Source: a virus. Taken from it: DNA of 64,000 bases. Positions 32,592 through 39,795 of this stretch are shown one piece after another (position 1 is the stretch's first letter; each line of letters starts with the position of its first letter). Location: the IMG/VR virus record IMGVR_UViG_3300030044_000016, positions 1 through 64,000 of that record. One strand, 5' to 3'. Below the pieces are notes generated by a model that saw only the letters and a list, made by a program, of their open reading frames with translations, was not told the origin of the DNA and did no database searches. The position numbers were made by a program, and so were the translations under genes.

Positions 32592-32852
32592 ATGAGTGGA
32601 AAGAAAAGAAGAAAAAGTTTTGGAGAGAGGTTTGCAGACTTCTTCGATACAACAGCAATGACTGCAGCTTTGCTAAAGGCAGAGATTGAAGACCTTGAGG
32701 AGTGGATCAAGGATGCATCCAAAGCAAAGGGGAAGACCAAGTTGGACAAGGAGGATATCGCAGAGACAGAGAAAACTGTCCGAGACCTAAAGGCTGCTCA
32801 CAACTACTTCTGCGACCGGGGGGATGAGTACTCAGAAGGAGGTGGATCATGA
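32592..32852 (+). CDS. Hypothetical helical protein, 86 aa
   Basis: Preceded by an AACAACAAAGGAGAAAAACG leader with a clear GGAG site. The protein is Lys-rich at the N-terminus and strongly helical (IEDLEEWIKDASKAKGKTKL..), a possible coiled coil. Overlaps the next gene by 4 bases. Unrecognised. Confidence 0.6.
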   Translation: MSGKKRRKSFGERFADFFDTTAMTAALLKAEIEDLEEWIKDASKAKGKTKLDKEDIAETEKTVRDLKAAHNYFCDRGDEYSEGGGS

Positions 32853-33130
32853 AAGATAGAAGATGGAGCCCAGCTGATATAGAGCTTTTGCTACATATAT
32901 ACTATTCCAATGAAGAACCCTCAGAGTCCCAAAAGGTGGCATGGAAACATTCCTCGCATCAGCTAATAGGACAGGATCTTATCGCTGCTATGGCGGGGGA
33001 CAAAACGGGAACGAAGTTCTATCTCACCGACAAAGGCAAGGCGATGGTTTACTCTCTATTGAGGGTACCACTGCCTAAGTCTGTATTCATAAATCCAATT
33101 ACAGGAGAAATGCTAGGTGAGGATCCTTAA
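32849..33130 (+). CDS. Hypothetical protein, 93 aa
   Basis: Small alpha/beta protein; WSPADIELLLHIYYSNEE is helical and DKTGTKFYLTDKGKAMVYSLL resembles the wing of a winged-helix domain (LTDKGK motif), so a small winged-helix DNA-binding protein is conceivable. ATGA-coupled to the previous gene and overlapping the next by 14 bases. Confidence 0.6.
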   Translation: MKDRRWSPADIELLLHIYYSNEEPSESQKVAWKHSSHQLIGQDLIAAMAGDKTGTKFYLTDKGKAMVYSLLRVPLPKSVFINPITGEMLGEDP

Positions 33131-33308
33131 GCGCTTCATCTATCAGGGTGGGCACGTAGTCTCGGTATTGGAATTTGCTGATACCATTGAGGTAGAGTGC
33201 CCACCCGAGCTGGACAAGGAGGCCGTCATACGTTACCTCGAAGAAGAGGGAATAATGGACGAACTACTTGGGCCAGATAACGACAGTAAATCAAAGTTCA
33301 CACTATAG
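33117..33308 (+). CDS. Hypothetical small protein, 63 aa
   Basis: GTG start at 33117 inside the end of the preceding gene, with AGGAG-like bases (ACAGGAGAAA) upstream. Acidic C-terminus (EEEGIMDELLGPDND). No motif. Its 3' end lies 7 bases before the next ATG. Confidence 0.55.
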   Translation: MRILKRFIYQGGHVVSVLEFADTIEVECPPELDKEAVIRYLEEEGIMDELLGPDNDSKSKFTL

Positions 33309-33315
33309 GAGGAAA

Positions 33316-33585
33316 ATGGCAACAACAGAAGAAGAAGAGTCGAGGCTCGAGAGGATGCATAGGCACTTGAAGAATTTCGAGGCTGCACTAGCTGGCATCA
33401 ACGAGCTGAACAAAAAACACCTCTTGAATTTACCAAATGACTCAACGAGGTATTTGATATTAGCAAGGGAGTCCTTGGAAGAGGACACAAGCAAGCTAAA
33501 GCTGGCTATTGCCAGTGTTAGTGAGGAAGAGCGAGAGAACAAACGATTGGCTGATCTGGGAAAAATTCCAGCTCAGTCCAAGTAA
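33316..33585 (+). CDS. Hypothetical helical protein, 89 aa
   Basis: I use ATG 33316, which has a TAGGAGGAAA ribosome site, not an in-frame TTG at 33268. The protein is Glu/Lys-rich and helical throughout (TEEEESRLERMHRHLKNFE), a probable coiled coil. Function unknown. Confidence 0.65.
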   Translation: MATTEEEESRLERMHRHLKNFEAALAGINELNKKHLLNLPNDSTRYLILARESLEEDTSKLKLAIASVSEEERENKRLADLGKIPAQSK

Positions 33586-33602
33586 CAACAAACACACCAA
33601 CA

Positions 33603-33887
33603 ATGATTAAATCAAAAGAAGACTTGGCGTATGCCGCCAAGGAAATGGCAGAATTCATCGAGTCCCAGATGGGAGCGAAGGAGGGGCTTGCCCTTGCTAC
33701 AACCGTCACTGCCATTGGCAATGCCGTCTGTGGTGCAGGACAGACCAAGGATGAGGAAAAGGTTATTGAGGCGGTGATCGGAATTTTCTCCGATGAGCCA
33801 CTCCACCAACCAGCCTCAGATCAGTCTGCACCCCAAACCACAGCAATGTGGAAGGGCCAGAACGAAGCGCCGGATATCGACGCTTAA
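33603..33887 (+). CDS. Hypothetical protein, 94 aa
   Basis: Preceded by an A/C-rich AACAACAAACACACCAACA leader, lacking a strong Shine-Dalgarno site. Helical N-terminal half (SKEDLAYAAKEMAEFIES), Ala/Gly middle, Pro/Gln-rich tail. Unrecognised. tRNA-Arg starts 13 bases after its stop. Confidence 0.6.
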   Translation: MIKSKEDLAYAAKEMAEFIESQMGAKEGLALATTVTAIGNAVCGAGQTKDEEKVIEAVIGIFSDEPLHQPASDQSAPQTTAMWKGQNEAPDIDA

Positions 33888-33899
33888 TTAGTTTTTAGT

Positions 33900-33974
33900 G
33901 TGCTCGTAGCTCAATGGAAGAGCAGCTTTTTTCTAAAGAGCTGGTTATAGGTTCGAGTCCTGTCGGGCACACCA
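33900..33974 (+). tRNA. tRNA-Arg (anticodon TCT)
   Basis: The acceptor GTGCTCG/CGGGCAC pairs fully (one GU). The D-arm is GCTC..GAGC, the anticodon stem GCTTT/AGAGC with loop TTTCTAA gives TCT, and the T-arm is ATAGG-TTCGAGT-CCTGT. CCA is encoded (33972-33974). It reads AGA/AGG, codons that are frequent in this phage's genes. Confidence 0.9.
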
Positions 33975-33987
33975 ACTAACAACAAGA

Positions 33988-34341
33988 ATGGATATACTAA
34001 GACAAATACTAATTGAGCCCACCAGGCTCAAGATGGTAGAAGCTATCAAGGTGATAGATCCCAATGTCTTTGACATGGATTTACTCTTTGATGACGACAG
34101 CATCTCACATGGTGAGGAAGTTGACGAGGGCAAGTACCCCGAAGTGTATGCCTTTCAGAAAGAGGCTGTAGATGGTATGACGGAAGCTGCTGAAGAGAAA
34201 GATACAAAAGTCACTATTTCCAGCACTAACCCTGTTTACTCATTAGACAAAACACACTTTTTGGTCCTTGTCCATGTCCTTCAGGAGGACAAAACTTCAA
34301 CAGTTAATGTCTTCAAATACAAAATCAAAAAGGAGGAATAA
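33988..34341 (+). CDS. Hypothetical acidic protein, 117 aa
   Basis: ATG 33988 follows the tRNA within 14 bases after an AACTAACAACAAGA leader. Asp/Glu-rich (DMDLLFDDDSISHGEEVDEG) with a C-terminal beta strand region (HFLVLVHVLQEDKT). A stop-to-TTG junction with the next gene. Unknown. Confidence 0.6.
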   Translation: MDILRQILIEPTRLKMVEAIKVIDPNVFDMDLLFDDDSISHGEEVDEGKYPEVYAFQKEAVDGMTEAAEEKDTKVTISSTNPVYSLDKTHFLVLVHVLQEDKTSTVNVFKYKIKKEE

Positions 34342-34713
34342 TTGAATCCAATTATCGAATACAGTGCAGCACTTGATGAGACCAGTAGGCAGTTCTACAT
34401 AAACCAGTTCGAGTTCGCGTTTTACACAGACCTGATTGTAGCGTTGTTTGCATTCTCTGGGGTTATGCTATTTGGATGGCTAGCTGTGGGGAGTGTCATT
34501 TCGCTTATTGAAAATGCGCGGCCAAGCATGGTTAAAAGGGTCACGACATCCCAGCAACAGAGAGACACTTTAGTAATGATTGCCGCTATCCTTACAGTGG
34601 TGTTTGGTGCGCTAGCGCTATTGTCTACAGCCGGGGTGGTCAATAGGTACAGTAAGTGTGTCAACGATCATGCGCAGATCAAGTGGTTATCAGATCAAAA
34701 GATCAGTCAGTAA
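34342..34713 (+). CDS. Membrane protein with two transmembrane segments, 123 aa
   Basis: The start is TTG 34342, preceded by an excellent AAGGAGGAATAA site, so a non-ATG start is credible. Hydrophobic helices are at ~26-48 (FYTDLIVALFAFSGVMLFGW) and ~78-98 (LVMIAAILTVVFGALALLSTAG), joined by a basic loop. Holin-like size and topology, but located far from the lysis genes; role unknown. Confidence 0.65.
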   Translation: MNPIIEYSAALDETSRQFYINQFEFAFYTDLIVALFAFSGVMLFGWLAVGSVISLIENARPSMVKRVTTSQQQRDTLVMIAAILTVVFGALALLSTAGVVNRYSKCVNDHAQIKWLSDQKISQ

Positions 34714-34744
34714 ACAACAAACCAAAACAAGCAAACAAACAAAA

Positions 34745-35044
34745 ATGAAGAAGGTTGTGCAGTCCAAAGAAGAATACTTCATCCAGTTCAGTGATGAAGA
34801 AGTGGCAGAATTGGGAATCGAATGTGGGGATAAGTTCACCATTCGAGCTAATCAGGATGGGTCAATAACTCTGGTGCCTTGGGTGCCGGTTGAGATTAAC
34901 CTTGATGCTTTAACTATTGTGCAACTCAGAAAGCTGATTTCACAATCCATTCAGGAGGATGTTTCCATTGGAGATATCTTGCGAGATGCCATATCGAGAG
35001 GACTACACGCAGACGACCTGCCACAACAGCAGGATCTCGTCTAA
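34745..35044 (+). CDS. AbrB/MazE-like DNA-binding protein, 99 aa
   Basis: I start at ATG 34745 after a long A/C-rich leader. FSDEEVAELGIECGDKFTIRANQDGSITLVPW follows the swapped-hairpin AbrB pattern (cited in part: ELGIECGDKFTIRANQDG), as found in AbrB regulators and MazE-like antitoxins. The C-terminus (LISQSIQEDVSIGDILRDAI) is helical. No toxin partner is seen next to it. Likely a small transcriptional regulator. Confidence 0.6.
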   Translation: MKKVVQSKEEYFIQFSDEEVAELGIECGDKFTIRANQDGSITLVPWVPVEINLDALTIVQLRKLISQSIQEDVSIGDILRDAISRGLHADDLPQQQDLV

Positions 35045-35074
35045 CACAAAAACAACAAACAAAGGAAAACGAAA

Positions 35075-35551
35075 ATGTTTAAACTAAACACATCAGTAAC
35101 GGACAAAGCAACTGGTATCAAGGGGCGCTTGACTCACAAGCATGTGAGCCTGAGTGGAAATGAAAGCTATATCTTTCAGCCAAAGGGGCTAAACCCCGAG
35201 ACCCTTCAGCCTCTGAAACCCGAGTACATTGCTGCCTCCAGGATCAATGGTGGCACCCTTGAGGAAGATTTGATGCCACGTCAAATCCTAGGCACAGAGG
35301 TCGAGGATGAGGCTAGCGGCTTCAAAGGAATGGCAATCGGCCTCACCGAACACACCAATGGGTGCGTTCACGTACTTGTTCAGCCCAAGGGTACAATCCC
35401 AAAGACTGGCGAGATGATCGACCCTGCAGACTTCGACATACGTCGTCTAAAAGGTAAAGCGATCCCCAAGATGACACAAAAAGCGAAGGATGAGTCGAGA
35501 AGGACAACTCCCTCTCCTGCTGGTCTTCCAATGGGTCGCCCCCCCCAGTAG
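35075..35551 (+). CDS. Protein with two tandem small beta-domain repeats, 158 aa
   Basis: Two related ~65-aa halves: TSVTDKATGIKGRLTHKHVS...YIFQPKGLNPE (residues 6-60) and TEVEDEASGFKGMAIGLTEH...VLVQPKGTIPK (residues 74-125). This xVxDxxSGxxG...xQPKG family occurs in many phages without known function. The tail is Pro/Arg-rich. GGAAAACGAAAATG start; a hairpin follows. Confidence 0.7.
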   Translation: MFKLNTSVTDKATGIKGRLTHKHVSLSGNESYIFQPKGLNPETLQPLKPEYIAASRINGGTLEEDLMPRQILGTEVEDEASGFKGMAIGLTEHTNGCVHVLVQPKGTIPKTGEMIDPADFDIRRLKGKAIPKMTQKAKDESRRTTPSPAGLPMGRPPQ

Positions 35552-35565
35552 AGTAACAATCAAGT

Positions 35566-35591
35566 CTGCTCATCCCTATAGGGGTGGGCAG
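35566..35591 (+). terminator. Hairpin, possible terminator or leader element
   Basis: CTGCTCATCCC (35566-35576) pairs with GGGGTGGGCAG (35581-35591), with GU pairs, around a TATA loop. There is no T run, so it may be an mRNA-stability or attenuator hairpin upstream of the following gene leader rather than a true terminator. Confidence 0.5.
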
Positions 35592-35628
35592 CTATTGGAG
35601 GTTAACAACAAACAACAAGAGGAGGCAT

Positions 35629-36195
35629 ATGTTTGATAAGCGGTATTGGGCTAAGATTAGGGACAGCTTGTCGATGTATCAAGACAAGCCAGTTTCTCTA
35701 ACTAGGATAGAACACCTTAATCTCAATTATCCCTATGAGCAAAAGACCAGAAGAAAGCCCAGGGGGATTTGGTTCTCACACGGAACCGAGTGGTTCGACT
35801 TCCTAGTTGGAATCAAAGACGATGACTGGGGGGAAGAAAGGTTATCTATATACAAAAGGGTTCTACTTTTTGAGTTCCACAAACAAGACTTCTTGGTACT
35901 CAATACAATTGAGGATGTAAGTGATTTTGTCCGGGAATTCATGGTAGATCCATTTGAATGGGATAAAGCTGACAAAGATGGGTGTAGTGAGCAAGACTTT
36001 GCGGCTCGAGTTGGAATAACTGATTGGAGTAGGGTAGCAGCCCAACACAAAGGAATAGTTGTGGCAAATCCCAAGCTTTTGCACTCTTCAGATACTGGTG
36101 ACTATATATCTCCATTTTGGGGGTGGGATGTCACTGGGGGTTGCGTATGGGACCTGTCTGCAATTAAAGAGTACGAACAGATAGCGGTAGTATAA
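35629..36195 (+). CDS. Hypothetical protein, 188 aa
   Basis: ATG 35629 has an AGAGGAGGCAT ribosome site preceded by the AACAACAAACAACAAG leader; an upstream TTG at 35584 is rejected. The protein is Trp/Asp-rich (GTEWFDFLVGIKDDDWGEERL) and ends in a GWDVTGGCVWDL region. No domain is recognised. Confidence 0.65.
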   Translation: MFDKRYWAKIRDSLSMYQDKPVSLTRIEHLNLNYPYEQKTRRKPRGIWFSHGTEWFDFLVGIKDDDWGEERLSIYKRVLLFEFHKQDFLVLNTIEDVSDFVREFMVDPFEWDKADKDGCSEQDFAARVGITDWSRVAAQHKGIVVANPKLLHSSDTGDYISPFWGWDVTGGCVWDLSAIKEYEQIAVV

Positions 36196-36215
36196 CAACA
36201 AACAAGGAGGTAAAA

Positions 36216-36554
36216 GTGAAACAAACTGAGGCTACAACAGAGAGACCACCATCCAGAATAAATGGGAAGCCAAATCCTGCTTACAGAAAGTGGTGGAGTG
36301 CTACAGAAGCTGGCAAGAAGTACATCAAAGACTGGAGGCAGTCCGAGTCTGGGAAGAAGAGCGCGAAGAGGTACTTCAAGTCTGCTAAGGGGAAGGCAGC
36401 TTTGTGTAGGGCGAAAGTCAAAAGGGTCAGCAAGGTCCTCAAAGAGAAACCAGAATCATATGCTGACAATATCATCAGGACACTTGGATCCAGCATAAAC
36501 TCAATAGACGACCCCTATCATGGGAGTCAAATTGATGTTGGATTCGACTGGTAA
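36216..36554 (+). CDS. Basic hypothetical protein, 112 aa
   Basis: GTG 36216 with an AAGGAGGTAAAA site. Strongly basic, with two related segments (GKKYIKDWRQSESGKKSAKRY, then FKSAKGKAALCRAKVKR, cited in part). The composition suggests nucleic-acid binding. It superficially recalls the NPEK-repeat proteins at 29 kb but lacks their signature. Confidence 0.6.
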   Translation: MKQTEATTERPPSRINGKPNPAYRKWWSATEAGKKYIKDWRQSESGKKSAKRYFKSAKGKAALCRAKVKRVSKVLKEKPESYADNIIRTLGSSINSIDDPYHGSQIDVGFDW

Positions 36555-36578
36555 AAACAACAAACAAAAGGAGGAATT

Positions 36579-37235
36579 GTGAAAAAAGGAATCATACCGC
36601 CGATAAAGGCGATTTTAAGTGAGGATAACCCCATTCGCACACTTGCTGCGTTGTGGGGTCTTACCTGGACTACAACAATAGAGGGGGATGGTAAGATTGC
36701 GATTGGACGTCGCAGACGACTAGTTCCAAAACACACCAGTGTAATTGGGAGGTTTGGGCCAAGCGGGATAGTCCTGCAGGAGCATGGGTTGAAGGCAATT
36801 GCTGGTGTGGGTAGCGCCACTATAACGGAGCTAGTGTATCACCTAAGAGGGGTTCTTGAGGTCCGTGGGTTTAGCGTGTTGTTGATCCCCAAGACAGACC
36901 CAGCATATAGTTGCTGGGGGGTAGATAGGGATTCGCTGGATTCTCTAATAGGGCATTTTAGTAAAGCCAAAAGGGATGCAGACGCTTATCAAAAAGAGAA
37001 CTTCCCCTCCATTAACGTGAGCTTTCATGGGACTTCTTTGCTAGTCCGTAGTTTGCCTCGTGAAGCTGGACTCGATGCGATTAGAAAAAATCGCAACATA
37101 GCGGCTGCATTGGGGTATAGCCCAGAACGTGTTGAGTATCTCATTAATGGGGTAAAGCCTGCTGAGGACTATCTCTTTAATGATGGTGACGTCGTTAGTG
37201 TCCAGTACGTAGCTCATAAAAAGTGCGGGTACTGA
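36579..37235 (+). CDS. Hypothetical protein, 218 aa
   Basis: GTG 36579 with an AAAAGGAGGAATT site after the A/C leader. Mixed alpha/beta; contains GRRRRLVPKH near residue 43 and a C-terminal PERVEYLINGVKPAEDYLFNDGDVVSVQY, which resembles a ThiS/MoaD- or ubiquitin-like beta-grasp ending (VNG..V...L.DGD.V), a tentative similarity only. Confidence 0.6.
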   Translation: MKKGIIPPIKAILSEDNPIRTLAALWGLTWTTTIEGDGKIAIGRRRRLVPKHTSVIGRFGPSGIVLQEHGLKAIAGVGSATITELVYHLRGVLEVRGFSVLLIPKTDPAYSCWGVDRDSLDSLIGHFSKAKRDADAYQKENFPSINVSFHGTSLLVRSLPREAGLDAIRKNRNIAAALGYSPERVEYLINGVKPAEDYLFNDGDVVSVQYVAHKKCGY

Positions 37236-37284
37236 TTAAGATAATATTCGACTTGGTAAAACAACAACAAACAAAAGGAGACTT

Positions 37285-37356
37285 ATGGGATTAAGCAACG
37301 GAGAAAGACTTGCAAGACTGGTGTGGGGAGTAATCACGGTGGGGAGGGGGGTATAA
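37285..37356 (+). CDS. Micro-ORF, 23 aa
   Basis: ATG 37285 has an AAAAGGAGACTT site and the standard A/C leader; the frame MGLSNGERLARLVWGVITVG... ends at TAA 37354. Its last codons and stop lie inside the terminator stem, so translation and termination would interact. It could be a real amphipathic micropeptide or a leader peptide for attenuation. Confidence 0.4.
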   Translation: MGLSNGERLARLVWGVITVGRGV

Positions 37357-37371
37357 AATACCCCCCTTTTT
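37346..37371 (+). terminator. Rho-independent terminator overlapping a micro-ORF stop
   Basis: GGGGGGTAT (37346-37354) pairs perfectly with ATACCCCCC (37358-37366) around an AAA loop, followed by TTTTT. It separates the 32-37.3 kb accessory unit from the next promoter motif. Confidence 0.9.
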
Positions 37372-37386
37372 GCCATAATATTATGA
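37366..37386 (+). promoter_or_regulatory. Putative promoter, CATAAT-type motif
   Basis: CTTTTTGCCATAATATTATGA begins at the terminator T run and matches the motif at 29005 and 52606. It lies about 80 bases upstream of the membrane-protein gene at 37468. The intervening 37387-37467 carries A/C-rich leader sequence and no gene. Confidence 0.45.
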
Positions 37387-37467
37387 GTCGATTATTAAGT
37401 TATTTTTAGTATCGACCAACAAACAAACAACCTGATGCTCAACAGACCAAAGCCGAGCAATTGAAAT

Positions 37468-37884
37468 ATGAACTATAGAATGATGAGTATATCAACGTCC
37501 ATGTTCCTTACCCTAATTTGGGGTATGGTGATTTGGGCTGCTAGTTTGGTAGCCGGCAGTGTCATAGTAGGCACTGCTGTGATTGGGAGTATTGTGCTAG
37601 TTTTGTCCATAACATCCTTGGTATGGACATTTAAGGCGCTTGGTGGCTTCTCTTATCCAGGCGAGCTCTTCGAGATGCAATGGGCGAACGCCATGTACTC
37701 TCTTGTGGGGATTATCCCAGGAGCAGCTATCATAAGCTTCCTGAGCGTCCCAATAGCATTTGGGGTGCTGATATCCACGATTATCCCAGGAGCCATAGTT
37801 ATGGCGATACTCCTCACAGCCTTCTTGGTCAAACCAATGAAGCTGGTTAGGGATGGTGAGTGGAGTCTTCAGGATAGTCTCTAA
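37468..37884 (+). CDS. Multi-pass membrane protein, 138 aa
   Basis: Three or four hydrophobic helices are visible (MFLTLIWGMVIWAASLVAG, IVLVLSITSLVWTFKAL, YSLVGIIPGAAIISFL, FGVLISTIIPGAIVMAILL, cited in parts), with little soluble sequence. Not recognised. It might be a small permease-like or membrane-modifying protein expressed early, judging from its own promoter motif and terminator-bounded position. Confidence 0.7.
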   Translation: MNYRMMSISTSMFLTLIWGMVIWAASLVAGSVIVGTAVIGSIVLVLSITSLVWTFKALGGFSYPGELFEMQWANAMYSLVGIIPGAAIISFLSVPIAFGVLISTIIPGAIVMAILLTAFLVKPMKLVRDGEWSLQDSL

Positions 37885-37890
37885 TCAAAG

Positions 37891-37930
37891 TTCCTGGGTC
37901 TTTAAAACCAGGACAATTTTCGGTAAACAA
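37891..37930 (+). repeat. TCCTGG hairpin leader repeat, copy 1
   Basis: TTCCTGG...CCAGGA hairpin followed by CAATTTTCGGTAAACAA. Copies recur at 38251-38291 and 38425-38464, each between small genes and each leading into an A/C-rich leader. Probably a combined weak terminator and 5' leader. Confidence 0.8.
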
Positions 37931-37967
37931 ACAACCTGAGGCCAAACAGTAAAGAGGCACAAACAAA

Positions 37968-38240
37968 ATGAACGAAAAAGTAAAAGAGATCAGGGACGAT
38001 GGGCTGAAGCTTATCGACAAGATCGAAGAGATAGCAGAGCTGGTGTCTAGTTTCTCGCTAAAGGTCGCTACCTATAGCGACCCAGTCAAGCAAGAGGAGG
38101 TAGACGGAGCTAAGCAACTTCAAATCGACCTGAAGGAGAAGATAGATAATCTGCGTCAGCGCTCTGCACAATTTGATTGGGAATCGGCAACCCCCAATGA
38201 GATCAAGAAGATCCTTAGTGATCTGGTATCTGAGGATTAG
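37968..38240 (+). CDS. Small coiled-coil-like protein, 90 aa
   Basis: Entirely charged and helical (KVKEIRDDGLKLIDKIEEIAEL, KQLQIDLKEKIDNLRQRSAQF, cited in part), likely a coiled coil. The leader CCTGAGGCCAAACAGTAAAGAGGCACAAACAAA is nearly repeated before the gene at 38963. Unknown function. Confidence 0.6.
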   Translation: MNEKVKEIRDDGLKLIDKIEEIAELVSSFSLKVATYSDPVKQEEVDGAKQLQIDLKEKIDNLRQRSAQFDWESATPNEIKKILSDLVSED

Positions 38241-38250
38241 TAGATTTAGT

Positions 38251-38291
38251 TTCCTGGAGTTCTTAAAACCAGGACAATTTTCGGTAAACAA
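38251..38291 (+). repeat. TCCTGG hairpin leader repeat, copy 2
   Basis: Same element as 37891-37930, with one inserted base in the loop (TTCCTGGAGTTCTTAAAACC). It leads into an ACAACAAACAAAAGGAG ribosome leader for a micro-ORF. Confidence 0.8.
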
Positions 38292-38312
38292 CAAACAAAA
38301 GGAGACACACAT

Positions 38313-38387
38313 ATGAACTATGTTATCCTGAACGATGGTTCCGTTATTTCCACTGCAGAGTGGAAGTCGGACATCAGTTCAAAGTAG
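38313..38387 (+). CDS. Micro-ORF, 24 aa
   Basis: ATG 38313 has a strong AAAAGGAGACACACAT leader and encodes MNYVILNDGSVISTAEWKSD plus four residues. A hairpin, GTAGAGAGC/GCTCTAC with one bulge, overlaps the stop region (38384-38410). The well-formed leader argues that it is translated; function unknown. Confidence 0.45.
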   Translation: MNYVILNDGSVISTAEWKSDISSK

Positions 38388-38424
38388 AGAGCAATCACCA
38401 CTGCTCTACGTCGGATAATCAAAG

Positions 38425-38464
38425 TTCCTGGATCTTTAAAACCAGGATAATTTTCGGTAAACAA
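38425..38464 (+). repeat. TCCTGG hairpin leader repeat, copy 3
   Basis: TTCCTGGATCTTTAAAACCA followed by GGATAATTTTCGGTAAACAA, differing from copy 1 at only two positions. It precedes the XRE-like regulator gene. Confidence 0.8.
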
Positions 38465-38483
38465 CTAACAAAGGAGAACAATA

Positions 38484-38876
38484 GTGAACATACTTGAACT
38501 GAAGCATAGCCCACCAAGTCCCAGGGAGGTAAGAGATAGTATCGGGTTGAATCAGGTACAATTTGCAAATCTGATGAATGTGTCTCAGGCTACGGTCTCT
38601 CGATGGGACAGCGGAGAGGTTGATATAAACTCTCTCAACTATAAGAATGTTTTAATCTTGCACGCTATATTGCGTGCTGATGAATCTGGGACGGTCTATA
38701 TAGATCTAGCAAAAACAAAACCAGGGCTCGCTGCTCTGGCTGGGGTTATTGCCCTTGTGAGGATGGAATATGGGGATCACCCACAGTTGCATTCTTACAG
38801 GATGCGGATCGAGACGCAATATCTAGCTGAGCTAGAAAGCTCAGCATTATTGGCAAAAACCATAATGGATCAATAA
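38484..38876 (+). CDS. XRE-family helix-turn-helix regulator, 130 aa
   Basis: GTG 38484 with an AAAGGAGAACAATA leader. Residues ~16-50 (VRDSIGLNQVQFANLMNV, SQATVSRWDSGEVDI) are a clear Cro/C1-type HTH, with Q-x-x-F-A and S-x-x-T-V-S-R-W landmarks. The C-terminal ~75 residues are helical and could dimerise. Probably a repressor or activator of nearby cassettes. Confidence 0.85.
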   Translation: MNILELKHSPPSPREVRDSIGLNQVQFANLMNVSQATVSRWDSGEVDINSLNYKNVLILHAILRADESGTVYIDLAKTKPGLAALAGVIALVRMEYGDHPQLHSYRMRIETQYLAELESSALLAKTIMDQ

Positions 38877-38887
38877 CAACACAAATT

Positions 38888-38916
38888 GCCATGGGGGCTT
38901 TCCCCCATGGCTTTTT
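38888..38916 (+). terminator. Rho-independent terminator
   Basis: GCCATGGGGG (38888-38897) pairs perfectly with CCCCCATGGC (38902-38911) around CTTT, then TTTTT. It directly follows the XRE regulator. Confidence 0.9.
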
Positions 38917-38962
38917 GGTAAACAACAAAACTGAAGCCAAACAGTAAATAGGCACAAACAAA

Positions 38963-39343
38963 GTGAATTGCAAATATGAAGAGCAAATTCGGGGGCTGGA
39001 TAGTTCTAGCGAAGCATTCATTGCTGCGCAAGGACTCCTCCAAACCCTAGCTGAGCATCAGGGTGATTTTGAAACCATGGGGCTGATCGATAGAAACGTC
39101 AGCCAAGTGACGGATGCCAATCTGGAGCTCAAGTCAGTCTTGATTAGACTGCAAGATGGAAGGGATATTCCTGCTGAAGAGTTAGATTCCATATGGAAGA
39201 ATATGGAACAGGTTCACGCAGAGGTCAGCAAAATGCTTGATGAGTATTCGGCTCGTCTAAAAGGGGATGGCAAGCCAGAGCTGGAAGTAATTGCTCTGGG
39301 GAATAATGGCGGCATTATATTCCTAGAGAAGGTTACTGAGTAA
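38963..39343 (+). CDS. Hypothetical helical protein, 126 aa
   Basis: GTG 38963, in a leader nearly identical to the one before the gene at 37968 (CTGAAGCCAAACAGTAAATAGGC). Helical, Glu/Asp-rich (NLELKSVLIRLQDGRDIPAEEL), ending in ALGNNGGIIFLEK. Unrecognised. Followed by a terminator. Confidence 0.6.
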   Translation: MNCKYEEQIRGLDSSSEAFIAAQGLLQTLAEHQGDFETMGLIDRNVSQVTDANLELKSVLIRLQDGRDIPAEELDSIWKNMEQVHAEVSKMLDEYSARLKGDGKPELEVIALGNNGGIIFLEKVTE

Positions 39344-39352
39344 TACAAGAGG

Positions 39353-39378
39353 CGGGAACTAACAATTCCCGTTTTTTT
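39353..39378 (+). terminator. Rho-independent terminator
   Basis: CGGGAA (39353-39358) pairs with TTCCCG (39366-39371), followed by seven T. It marks the end of the accessory region; the T run runs into the recurrent AGCTACCAG string and a TATAAT (39407-39412) that may drive the RNA-polymerase unit. Confidence 0.85.
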
Positions 39379-39438
39379 AGCTACCAGCTATGTACGCTCT
39401 TGTCTTTATAATATGGTCAAGCTAGACTTTAAAAGGAC

Positions 39439-39795
39439 ATGAACAAGTACGCCTCTATTTATTTTGACACGCTTGAGAAGCAATCAGATCTTCAGACTAA
39501 TATACAGGGAGAAGATGCAACCCACTTGATTAAAAGACTTTACGAAGGAAATGTTGATGTAAATAAGATGCTAGATAATGCTAGCCACTCTCATCTCAAT
39601 GTCCCAGGTCTTAGTCCATTAGTGGCAAATGCTCTTAAGCCTGCAGTAATTTCTGGGATTAAGACCAATCAACCCCACTACATGGAGTTGCTGAAGACAA
39701 AGATTCCCCAAGACACTCTAAAGAAGTTTATCGACAAAAACCCTCATGTGTTTGATAGTGTATCTAATGCCCTGCCACCACAACCAATCGCCTAA
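39439..39795 (+). CDS. Virion-type protein with MNKYA tag, 118 aa
   Basis: Begins MNKYASIYFDTLEKQSDLQ, the same opening pattern as proteins at 51213 and 56030. The rest is helical, with a His-containing middle (DNASHSHLNVPGL). It is TAATG-coupled to the RNA-polymerase fusion gene, so the two are probably made together. A packaged polymerase-associated protein is plausible; unproven. Confidence 0.6.
   Translation: MNKYASIYFDTLEKQSDLQTNIQGEDATHLIKRLYEGNVDVNKMLDNASHSHLNVPGLSPLVANALKPAVISGIKTNQPHYMELLKTKIPQDTLKKFIDKNPHVFDSVSNALPPQPIA

Noticed and set aside
34745-35044. Toxin-antitoxin pair around the AbrB-like protein
   Set aside because: Neighbours are a membrane protein and a beta-repeat protein; no toxin-like gene is adjacent.
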